From positions 703,501-767,500 of the forward strand of contig OX422193.1 in NCBI GenBank assembly GCA_949130485.1: DNA of 64,000 nucleotides, given 5' to 3'. The notes under the pieces are model-generated. The model saw only the letters and a list, made by a program, of their open reading frames with translations, did not search any database and was not told the DNA's origin. The translations under genes and the position numbers were made by a program. Within the stretch, counting starts at the first letter, position 1; every line of letters begins with the position of its first letter. Shown piece by piece: positions 54,909 through 64,000 of this stretch. The stretch comes from Agelas oroides (taxonomy: Eukaryota > Porifera > Demospongiae > Agelasida > Agelasidae).

Positions 54909-57050
54909 CTTTCTTGGGAAGCCACAATTTGTGTTCTTCTTTCAGAGGACCAAAAACGTCTGAGTTGAGTTCACATGTCCAGTTGTTGAGTGGTTCCTCT
55001 GCTGGGAGTGCAAGGTGTGGTTGGGTGTTGTGTTTGCAGAGGAAGGCTTGTTTGGGAACTAGTTGATACTTGAGCGTTTCTGCTGCTTTTTGAATGCCTT
55101 TAGTAAGTGTTTTCCAAATTGACGGACATAAATGAACACATACATCACGTTGTGTGTTAACATGAACTTCGAAGTGAGAGAACGTGTCAATCAGTGTGAG
55201 TGATCCAGGAGCACCTTCTGGGGATTTGAATTTGATGCAGTTTCTTGTCAAGCACTGTGGTTCAGTTGTGTTTTCTGGATGGGGAAACAATTTCCATTGG
55301 GAGGGGTTCTGTGATGATCGAAGGAATGCAACCAAGGAACAGAAAACACCATGTGGCACCAACTTGCATGAGAAGTGAATGGCAAGTGGAGCCACACCAG
55401 ATGCTGTCACTCGATATTGATCAATCTCCTGGGGTTCCATTGTTTTCAAAAGGCAAGGCATAAAGTATTCATCCCTGCCTATGAGATCAGTTACAATCAG
55501 GCGATCTTTCATGAGCCTCAGAAAGTCATCTCCTGTGAAGAAGTCGGTGTAATGTTCTGGGAACTGCCTAAGGAGCTTGAGAGTAATGCATCCCTCATTC
55601 GCAAACTTTCGCCATTCTCCTCGCATGGTTGTGTGGGAGTGTGGATCATGCCTGAGCTTGTAGTGAAACTTGACCACTTCAGAGATTTTATTCAGAATGA
55701 TCTGCGGATCAACAAACACAACGTTGGGTAGCAAGTGTGGGTAGTAGTGGATGACGCTGAAGCTAGCCAAGTGGTCTAAAGCAGCATCAAGATCTTTCTT
55801 AGAAAGATGGAGCAATCTAGCTACTCCTAAGCATTCCTTCCAATGTAGAATTCTCTTTCCATCATCTCTGGCTATTTTCTGTATGAGCTGCTCAAATTTG
55901 AACCAACTGATTGGGGTCTTTCGAGGCTTCAAATCAGATACTTCATCGAAAATCACTTTTGTTATCTCACTGGCGACCATACGATCTCGAGGGCCTGGGT
56001 TCTTGGCATTGATGGGAAAGATAATTCCTTGGCCATGGAAAACCAAACTGTTGTCAAATTCTGGACAAAGCTTGCTTTGAAGCAAATGATTTTTTTCTTC
56101 TGTGCTTTCTGAGCACTGGCCTGCAAGATCTTGGTGTGTTCCTACCATGACCAATTTCGATCCCTGATTGGTAATTCCATCTTCTTTGGATTGTTGTGAG
56201 CCCTTGTTTGTACCGCTATCCTGATCGATGCATTGAGTCTGGATTGTCTGCACACAACGCATGAGCATCTGTTCATTGGTAAAGGGGCATAGTGTGGGCT
56301 TACCAACTGGCTTTCCATGTTCATAATATTCAATTTTGGGACATTCACTTAACTTCTCGGATAGATTGGTGACAAACAAGCATACTGATGTATGCTGGAG
56401 AAAGGCTGGCAGAGCTTCAAGAAATTCAATCTGGCCTCCACTATCAATGAGGTATATCCAGTCGCAATCGAGAAGTTGCTGTGGTTCAGATGTGGTTGCA
56501 ATATGGCGGGTTGTTTCATCTAGTGCTGCCTTTGCAGCTTGCTCAGAATCAGAACCAAGGGACTGTGCAATTGGACAGCAGTAGCAACACTTTTTTTTTT
56601 TAGTAGTAGATTTGCTCAGTAGGCTTGCAGTGCTACTATGTGATGGTGGGCCAATTCCTGCACTCATTCCTGTACTGGTAGTTTGATTGTTACGTTTGCA
56701 GCAAAAAAGTTGTCGAAGTTGTTGAATAAATTTTCTTTTCTCGAGAGACACACCCCCTTTTGCCACTGTGGCAGCAAGTATTTTATCAAGCTGATCAGGA
56801 TCAATTTCCTGCAGTTGTCCACCTTGTGTGCTTGCCCGGACACGGATGGCTTGGATTGGTCTTGCAGCTAATGGGGTACTGTTCCTAGACTCAGGAGGGG
56901 CCCATCCGAATAACAAGTGTTTCGTATGTGTCTTGCCTGCCCCAGCCACACCAACAAGCAGACACACGACTGTTCGACTTTCTACAAAGCCATGTTTCAA
57001 GGCTTCATCCAGCAGTGATATTGCCTCTCTTAGTCTAGCATCTTGTGTTT
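54909..57050 (-). CDS. Roc-COR gene 2: P-loop NTPase/COR exon
   Basis: A 2142 nt exon with the same borders as gene 1 (TTTTTACACAG; AAAG|GTAACA; phase 1-1) has 713 full codons. Exon positions: Walker A GVAGAGKT 33-40; DSGGQ 202-206; GTHQD 303-307; FPINAK after that; then YYPHLLPNVVFVDPQ of the COR-like part, and the C-terminal module with LCPSIW, PKQAFLCKH and KEEHKLWLPKKG. The Cys-rich insert is present (CC at 116; CCYCC at 154-158), but most of the surrounding sequence differs from gene 1. It joins linker and death-domain exons, giving a Roc-COR-death protein. The NTP hydrolysis switch is inferred from motifs. No stop or shift seen. Confidence 0.85.
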
Positions 57051-59696
57051 CTGTGTAAAAACATATTAGCTGTCCATCAACTAGTTCCAGTTATTACACA
57101 AGCATCAATTATTATTTCTAATCTATGCTGAATTATTTTGAGCCTAACCGCACCCCAAGTGGAAAGAAAACAGTGACTTGAATGCAGGTGGGTTAAATGC
57201 AGGTGGACAAATCAGATTGTTCTTTTAGAAATAAGATAGCTAGTTTGGGTACTGTAAAATCCTGTGTCACCATGGGTCCCATTTCGTGACGGCAAATGTT
57301 TGACCGTGTATAGTATGGTGTCTTGTATGGCTTTACTATATCTTTTCACTTGGGGTGTAACCTGTAGTAAAAAAAAACTACTGCATGGTAATTGCATTGT
57401 TTCACACAAGTCATTATACCTTAACAGTATGTACTGTGACAGAATGAAGCAAAACACCACTAGTTCCCTCTTGTAAATTACTTTATACATGTATGTGTAC
57501 TAGTGTCTACAGCACTACCAACACCTAAATTTACCTGTTTTTCTGTGAAAGGGTTGCTGATATACCGTAAAATCGGGATAATAGGCACCCACACGAAATA
57601 AGCACCCCACATAAATAAGCACCCGTTACGCGCAAGCGAAAGCAAATTGCTGATTCAACTTTTGAACGTAGCGGCTAACTTTCGCTGGTATTTATCTCCG
57701 ATTGTAAGCAAGCTATCGACATGGCATAAAAAGCTACCATATAGGCAAGGCCGCTTGATAAAACATATCGATGAATTAGCCAATGCCCCTCAGGGATGTT
57801 AGTTTCAAGCGCTTAACTTTGGTGGGCGGGGCTGACTGATCGAGTGCTGTCGGTTCTATAAAAGCTATGAACGTAGGACAAGAAATAGCAGGAAGATAAA
57901 TTCTATGCATCTCAACTAGTATCTTCCCCTACAACTGTTACCTTGCTATGATAATACATGCGTTTATAAGCACCCCATGAAAATAAGCACCCCTCGAAGA
58001 TAAGCACCCATTCGGTCTGCTAATTTCGAAAATAGGCACCGGTGCTTAATATCCCGATTTTACAGTAAGCCTGGACTTTCAGATGGTGGACTAATTCAGT
58101 CACTACTACTTTGATTGTCTAAGCACTTACACTTGAAGGCCAAAATACTCTCAGAAGAACCAGTTATCACTTCGTTGGCAAGCATTTTTAGCATGGTCAA
58201 CTCCCAACAGCTGTCTGTTTTGTGTACATACTTGCCTGCCTTGCTGCTAATGAGGTACTATACTGACAACTTCAGGTAGTAATGTTGAAATGTTGTTTAG
58301 CTTTGTTTTTGCAGTATATATTACTAGCATATAATATCAGCACAACACTTACCAACAAATTTTCACTTCACTCTGCCTTTGTTCTAACTGTACATTGCAT
58401 ACCTCATGAAACTGAAAACCAGTGTAAATTGTATCTCTAGTCTCGTTCACTGCCTCTCTAATACATGATTATCAAAAAAGGAGTGGGCATATTTTTGAGG
58501 GTGGGCATATTTTGGGAGATTACAGTACGGTAAATTGAGTTATTGAAGCCCATGGTTCTGTGGAGATAGATCTAAATAACAAGGTCTACTTGAAATGTGC
58601 AACCTCACTGTGGTAGAAACCAGCATCCAAACAGAGGTAACAGAAGAATTACAAGTTCTACCAACAAGTGGATGGAACTTTCACAAGATCTCTTGCTAAG
58701 ATTTACATGTCGAAGAACTACAGATACGCTGCACTCTTGGTAGCTATACGCTGCCCTTGTCCAGTGGTCGGACTACCGTAGAAACTTCTGGTATTTATTT
58801 GCAACACGGAAGTGGCAATGTGAGTGAACGGCGAAGTGCGGAATTTAGCAGGTTTTTGTAGTCCGTGTTTAGCTGAAAGCAGAATCTCCCGCGTATAGTA
58901 TAAATAGCCCATCCGGTCAAGTTGTAGCTAGTGCATGGGTGAAAGCGTGAGCTGCAAAACAGCTAAGTTATCGGCTGGATAAGGACCACGTGTAACCCAA
59001 TAAAGAGAACTCAAGAGTTTGACCAAAAGGCTATGTGGCCGCCCTCTTTCAACTGTCAGGCATGGATAGTATCGTAAAACAAAGTTTGTCACATCAGGAA
59101 GGGCCGAGAACCATTCCTGTGTAACTAGAACTTGCCATGTAAGCTTGCAGTGCTCACATCTTGTTGACAACGAGGGTAACAGTGCATTGTGAAGTTGTAG
59201 ACTGTGAAACTGTGAACTTGTGGGAAAGTGCATTCTATTTTTAGTACATGTGGGAGATTCTGCCTGTTTCAAATTTTTGGCAGTTACATGCTCTTCTCTG
59301 GAATAAGAATGATGTCATCATGCGCTCTTGGAGCAGGTAAAAAGTGATAAGTATACGTCTGGATAATCTCCTGCATGCTATAGCAGCAGCAGCAGTATCT
59401 TTGATGTGACAAGAGACCACATTTTCTTACAGCAAGTGACCAAAGCTGGGTGGTGGTCTGGAGGGCTAGTGATCCCATGTGTGTACACATTCATAAAAAC
59501 AGTTGATATCTGTGTTTACTAAGAGGCTTTGGGGGAGCGTATTAGTGAGTGTCTACAGTATAGCTCTTTGTTCAAATTATTAAGGATGCAATGTGGAACT
59601 TTTGTGAAATGTCATGCACCTGCATAAACACACTTACTTTGACAAATGCATGCCTACTAAATTAACAGCCAAATATGTGAGACATGCCACACTAAC
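57051..59696. other. Intron of Roc-COR gene 2 with repeats
   Basis: Holds an inverted-repeat element at about 57147-57364 (CGCACCCCAAGTGGAAAGAAAA / TATCTTTTCACTTGGGGTG) and the MITE 57563-58067. Minus-strand open frames at 58718-58912 and 58928-59272 lack recognised domains. Length is close to the gene 1 intron at the same place (about 2.6 against 2.5 kb). Confidence 0.5.
57563..58067. mobile_element. 505 bp TIR MITE
   Basis: TACCGTAAAATCGGGATAAT and the inverse ATATCCCGATTTTACAGTA at the ends, with many AATAAGCACCC motifs next to both ends. Confidence 0.75.
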
Positions 59697-59852
59697 CTTT
59701 TGTGTTTTGTCTCCTCTTCCTCACATCATTCAACACAATAACGCAATATATAGTAACAAATAAAAGAAGCAAATAGGGTGGTAAACCAACACCAACACTA
59801 GAAATCACCACTCCAGCAATACGCAATCCAGGAGTAACAGTAGAATTAGAAC
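59697..59852 (-). CDS. Roc-COR gene 2: transmembrane exon
   Basis: A 156 nt exon (acceptor CACACCACCAG, donor AAAG|GTTAGT, phase 1-1). (G)SNSTVTPGLRIAGVV leads into a helix (LPPYLLLLFVTIYCVIVL) followed by the basic NDVRKRRQNTK. It is homologous to 27438-27572 in start motif, phase and distance from the NTPase exon. It puts the NTPase on the cytosolic side. The NST sequon is just outside the membrane. Confidence 0.65.
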
Positions 59853-60143
59853 CTGGTGGTGTGAGTGGTGGGTGGAAGAGAAATCAGAAAGTCAAACTGC
59901 TAGGTTATAGTTATAGCAGTGTTGTAGCACTATAGGTGTACCAGTACGATAATTACCCCCGAATTAAGGGATTCATGTAAATAGCATAAATACAGGCCAG
60001 AGGAAGCAATGGACATCCAATCTGAGTAGATATTTGTTAGTGTCATGGTGGACTTACCACACTACCCACCTCCTCACAGTGACTCCAAAAGGATTTCTTT
60101 GTCATGTGTTCAATATTTCTACATACTAGTGTAAATGCAAAAC
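59853..60143. other. Intron or upstream region, no exon fixed
   Basis: Contains 'ggccagaggaagc...ggacatccaatctgag' (about 59995-60040), a repeat also at 63160 and, inverted, at 62295-62345. A donor-like GTAAGT at about 60055 (minus) has no clear exon. Confidence 0.35.
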
Positions 60144-61055
60144 ATTGTGGGGCGAGCAAACAATGCAGAACAACACTGCTTGGCTAGCTCAGTAAGGCTA
60201 TACCAGTGCATTACCAGATTATGAAAGTCTCAGTGGCCACACCCCATTCTTGCAGAATGGGGTGCAGAATGGGGAATGGGGTGTGGCCACTGAGACTAAC
60301 TATAGCAGGCATGTCTGTACCTAGCACAGCAGGGGTTAAGTCAGGCCACCTCCTCACGATAGCTTGCTGTATAGCTATTTGATCAACCATACCAAGGGTC
60401 TGGAAATGAGATTAGCTGACTGTAACACACAGACTAAGTTTAGCGTCCTGCTGTTGTCTGTGAACACAATGTCTGGCTTGTCACACATAGATCTTATTTA
60501 CACAAGTAGCATAGGCATCGGACGTTACCATGCATGTTTAATACACACCACTTCCAACTTGGACAATCAACCTATTAAAGAAACTGCCACCTTCTGTGCT
60601 CTGTAATAGGCGGGTTAGCTACACTTATTGCCAGCCCTCGCACAGTAGATACTCACACCCCAGTGTCCCTCTTGAACATCTCCTGTAGCCATGCATCTAA
60701 GCCCTGTCTTTACTCACGCTATCTGTTTTTGAAACACTCGATCTTGTGCACCGGGTGTACTGTGATGTCAATAGTAGCATGCAGAGTGAAAATCTTACTT
60801 ATTGTTTGTATGCGGCACACGGTTATGACAGTACTAAAAGACATATGGAATACGTACGCCAGATATATACCAGACCCATTTTTCCACCTGGTACAGCAGA
60901 CTATGCGAAATGTATGCTTAGCTCCCAAGCGTCTCTCGTAGCCCTCTTCACCCACACTACTTGACATATATATAATTATGTTTGTATGATATAACATAAA
61001 AATCACCATTCAACTCACTAGTGTGAGGCTTGCTCAGGCTTGCCCCAATAAAACT
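60144..61055. mobile_element. Long diverged member of the GGGCGAGC MITE family
   Basis: Left TTGTGGGGCGAGCAAAC and right GAGGCTTGCTCAGGCTTGCC CCAA in inverse; about 0.9 kb. It contains a smaller foldback at 60225-60298 (AGTCTCAGTGGCCACACCCC and inverse). Open frames inside show no known domain. Confidence 0.45.
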
Positions 61056-61065
61056 TACTTTGTGT

Positions 61066-61440
61066 ACGAGCAAAGTAACCGCACCCCAAGATGCTCACGG
61101 AAGGTTAGTGCTGCAGGTTTACCTTGGCTCGAACACTTTAGAGTTCAGTGCTATACGTAGGTAAAATCTTTGTTAGTAGGCTTTAGGGGGAAAAAGTTCA
61201 CTGCTACTTAGCTACAAGACCTGAAGTAGAAGGCTTAAGAGATCAGGGTTTTGTGCTGCAAATTTAGCTGAAGTAGGAAGACTTAGAGTTCAGAGTTTTG
61301 TGGCTTCTTAAAAAAAAGCTTTACCCTCAAGGGAGGAGCCACACATCAGTTCATCAAATCGTGAATAGCGAGGCACCCCTTCACCTGCTTTATACTCGCA
61401 CATTACGCGCATAATATCAGCCCGAAGCATGGTAGCGCGC
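61066..61440. repeat. Third copy of a block Q fragment
   Basis: AGCAAAGTAACCGCACCCCA ... TAGCTACAAGACCTGAAGTA also occurs at 16607-16870 and 50672-50990. Here it stands alone, so it is a dispersed repeat and not only part of the segmental duplication. Confidence 0.65.
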
Positions 61441-61603
61441 TCAGTACACACAATGATTTTATACGTAGGTATATTGAACGTGTGACATCACGTAAGCAGA
61501 AAAATTGCTTTGGAAGTCGCTGTGAGGGGTGACAGTGGTGTAGCTGGTGAAGGGAGAGTTGTTGGTGTACCAAAGTTTCATTCCTGGGGTAAGTGTACCA
61601 TGC

Positions 61604-62298
61604 CATTAAGGTTACGGGATATGGTTTGCTCATTAATATTCATGAAAAATATTACCTTCCTTTTCTTCGTGCAGGAACCAGTTTACAGCACGCAATAGAA
61701 GCGACATATAACAGTACTATGAGTACCTTTTAACCAGTATAGTATTAATTGTTATGTACAACGCACTAAGGCGAGCGGCAACGACAAAGTTTGTGACTTT
61801 GGTGTCAGATTTTGTCTTCAGAGAGGATTGCAGGTACAACTTTTCAACACCTATGGGTGATACTCAACTTACTTGAGGGCGGCTTGGAGCAACTTCGTTG
61901 CTGTGTGCCAGGGGAAGCGAGTGACACATGTTTCTATCCAAAACCCAGGTGGTTTTCGACCACCAAGCGACTAAATCTAGGCGTATATCAAAAACGGTAA
62001 GTTGTCTTGGCGAAAACTCTTCGAGCCGCCCTGCGCCTGTCTTCGTAGAATTCGAATACAGTGTAATATAGTTCTTCCAACAGGAAATAACTGACGCCGA
62101 AGTAAGTACTTTGTACGCGGCCCCCTGGACTGTTAACCGCAGGCACTGATATCAAATTGCCTGCTCCGACCACCCAACCAGCACAGCTCTGTGCTGTATC
62201 TGTTAAACACATGCATGCCAGGATATCCTGCACGAAGAAAAGGAAGGTAATGTTTTTCATAAATATTAATGAGCAAACTGTATCCCGTAACCTTAATG
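61604..62298. mobile_element. Foldback element with ~73 bp arms
   Basis: Arms 61604-61677 and 62226-62298 (CATTAAGGTTACGGGATA... to ...TTCTTCGTGCAGGA) are inverted with few mismatches around ~550 bp of unrelated sequence. A minus-strand open frame (61988-62260) runs across the right arm; no domain seen. Confidence 0.7.
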
Positions 62299-63212
62299 AA
62301 TATCAACTCAGACTGGATGTCCAACGCTTCCTCTGGCCTGTGTATTATATTGCTTTATTTATTTATAATATGCGGGTCCTTTAAGTTGCATCTTGGGGGT
62401 AAGTGTACTATGGTGTTTCAGGCTATTGATATGTGTGTAACACACTAGTATGAAGAAAGGTTATAAATAAACTGATGTCTGGCTCCTCCAGAGAGAAGAG
62501 AGCCTGTTCGCGCATGTGCCAAGCTTCTGCATACTACTCTGCTACACTAAAATTACGGTCAATTTCTGTTTACCTGCTGAATAGCTGCACTACAGGAGTA
62601 TTTACATTCCCAGCGAGACACCTTTGGGCAGTTTTGAAGTCAGGAACAATATTCCTTTGATGGTAACTATCTGCATTGATTTGTTCAAGATGATCAGTAA
62701 ACTTTAAAGGGAAAGATTGCGTCAGTCACATGCCGTAACATTTACCTGGAACAGACGGACGTGTGGATAATTTCTGCAAGTGAAGAGCTGGTTGCCTTCG
62801 TCGTCATCATCCACACAGAGTGTGGTCAGTGGCATGCATCTTTTACATGGGAGAAGTCAGCATCCCTTGCGGAGGCAGGCATCTTTTACACGGGAGAAGT
62901 CAGCATCCCTTGCGGAGGCAGGCATCTTTTACACGGGACAAATCAGCATCCCTTGCGGAGGTTAGTGTAACAAAGCGGATTTTCCCCAAATTCCCAGAAA
63001 TCCTGGGCGAACTGAGCATGTGCAAACAGTGTGTACCAGGCTCTTTTATCTCTGCCCACGCACAAGAGCCTGGGAACGAGGCTATGTTTGCCATACATCA
63101 TTTAATTAGGCACGCATGAGTGATTTGCTACTCATTGTAACATAATCTAATATAATACACAGGCCAGAGGAAGCGTTGGACATCCAATCTGAGTTGATAT
63201 TCGTTAATGTGT
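62295..63212. repeat. Inverted pair enclosing a MITE
   Basis: ATCAACTCAGACTGGATGTC plus CAACGCTTCCTCTGGCCTGT at 62302-62345 is inverted at 63155-63205. Between them lies the MITE body 62488-63077. The pair may be the ends of an older host element. Confidence 0.55.
62488..63077. mobile_element. TAGCCTCG-family MITE body, reverse copy
   Basis: Homologous in reverse to 1501-1992 and flanks (GAGCCTGTTCGCGCATG ... GCAAACAGTGTGTACCAGGC), ending GAGCCTGGGAACGAGGCTA. It holds three 43-bp tandem units starting at 62838, 62881 and 62924 (ATCTTTTACACGGGAGAAGT...). The element at 1323-2032 has just one. Confidence 0.75.
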
Positions 63213-63259
63213 AACTACCAAGAATTTTAGTTTACACTAATCAAGAAATACACACTAAC

Positions 63260-63379
63260 CATTTCCTTGTATGGTATCAAATTCAAAAGATGACCATCCA
63301 ATCAAGGTCACACCTATCACGGACAGAGTGATGAACACACATCCAAAAACAGCGAGGTAAGCACCACAACGTTTGTCAT
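63260..63379 (-). CDS. Transmembrane exon, upstream of gene 2 (second)
   Basis: A 120 nt exon (acceptor CTACTCACAG, donor AAATG|GTTAGT, phase 1-1). It reads DKRCGAYLAVFGCVFITLSV and IGVTLIGWSSFEFDTIQGN; the stretch from GAYLAV to LIGW can span a membrane. It follows 63690-63812 on the minus strand. If spliced to 59697-59852 it would give gene 2 three TM helices before the NTPase; otherwise it belongs to a sister gene. Confidence 0.5.
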
Positions 63380-63689
63380 CTGTGAGTAGAGAGGATTCAA
63401 AATAGCCAATGGCACATACAAGTATATAGTCTAACTAGATGCATTCTTGGATTTAAAATGATGATTTTATAGTATTCTTGGATTTAAATCTTGGATTTAA
63501 AATTATGATTTTATAGTTGTTGTTTGGGCCAGTACCAGCATAGTTCGCTTAACTTCATTATGGTTATTACTGAACTTCACAACTTAAATTAACCCTGAAA
63601 TGACGATACCTCCCTATTCTGAACACTTATTTGGGGGTTCTAGGGTGTCTGGAATAGAGGAGTTTCACTGTACACTGGTAAATGCTTAC

Positions 63690-63812
63690 CCACACAAAAT
63701 GCAAAAGCAAGTGCTACAACCAAGACTGCCCAGACCAGCAGTGCTATAACCTCAGTGAGAATGAGCAACACACGTCCAGCGATACCCTCAGCACTCAGTC
63801 CAGTAGAATCAC
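63690..63812 (-). CDS. Transmembrane exon, upstream of gene 2 (first)
   Basis: A 123 nt exon (acceptor CACTTCAG, donor TGTGG|GTAAGC, phase 1-1). (G)DSTGLSAEGIAGRVLLI then LTEVIALLVWAVLVVALAFA, a long hydrophobic run ending FCV. Homologous in layout to 6307-6423. More 5' exons would lie beyond the right edge. Confidence 0.55.
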
Positions 63813-64000
63813 CTGAAGTGAGTAATGTTTTTATTTCCAGTGTAACCACACCTATGTGGAATGTAGCCTTGTACCTGACCCCAGGATTTGCTATACTAAC
63901 ATGGGGGAAGGCATGTGCAGTGATGTACCTACATGTCGGGTTATGTCATTACTACAGTGTTATTTTAGTAAATGGCTTACATTTTCAGTTTAGTTTTAGT
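63813..64000. other. Right edge, MITE end
   Basis: No exon fixed. From about 63956 the AGTGTTATTTTAGTAAATGG ... TTTAGTTTTAGT sequence is the start of a member of the 32030-32245 MITE family, cut by the window end. Confidence 0.4.

Noticed and set aside
58718-59272. Two minus-strand frames (64 and 114 codons) in the gene 2 intron
   Set aside because: No domain, no matching frame in gene 1's intron and no good splice borders. Not called as a gene.
60719-61009. 96-codon minus-strand frame
   Set aside because: No domain; it lies inside a diverged MITE and overlaps open frames in other phases.

Overview
This window looks like eukaryotic, metazoan DNA. Coding sequence is broken into short exons with GT-AG borders. 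It is fairly AT-rich overall, crowded with small inverted-repeat DNA elements, and carries death-domain and Roc-COR-type NTPase exons. The nearest picture I know is a marine sponge (demosponge) or another early-branching invertebrate; this is inference from gene families and repeat style, not proof. I saw no tRNA, rRNA, CRISPR, bacterial operon or retrovirus-like element.

Layout. (1) 1-6423: two minus-strand transmembrane (TM) exons at 6307-6423 and 1037-1174 are separated by a Mutator-like DNA transposon (about 1275-5938) with ~570-590 bp terminal inverted repeats (TIRs). A 710 bp MITE sits inside its left TIR. (2) 6424-9640: repeats, including a ~1.6 kb TIR element (7514-9103). (3) 9640-20680: duplication block A, with the last two exons of a UBX-domain gene (minus), repeats, a 34-bp minisatellite, a palindromic MITE and the last four exons of an unrecognised helical gene (plus, broken copy). 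(4) 20890-27709: Roc-COR-like gene 1 (minus), with a start exon, TM exon, 2.1 kb NTPase exon, linker exon, a second TM exon and a decayed death-domain exon. (5) 28000-53690: a mosaic of further duplications: block B (28.0-35.2 kb), block C (35.2-44.7 kb) and block D (44.7-53.7 kb). These hold more UBX copies and an intact second copy of the helical gene's last exons. (6) 53986-63812: Roc-COR-like gene 2 (minus), with an intact death-domain exon, linker, NTPase exon and TM exon, and two further TM exons at 63260-63812 that probably belong to the same gene or to a sister.

How the parts fit. The Roc-COR genes look like membrane-anchored signalling NTPases: short outer N-terminus, TM helix, cytosolic P-loop/Roc-COR module, then a death domain (gene 2) or a second TM helix with a ruined death domain (gene 1). 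Every mapped internal border in these genes is phase 1, so exons can be added or lost without breaking the frame. The two genes lie ~32 kb apart in the same orientation, each next to a copy of the helical gene, so the whole locus has been tandemly duplicated. TM exons at both window edges suggest at least one more member.

The UBX gene (ubiquitin-regulatory, p97-binding fold) is present as four copies in different states. The rest is dominated by small DNA elements. One family with TIR TAGCCTCGTTCCCAGGC makes 9-bp target-site duplications at six insertions, which points to a Mutator-type parent.
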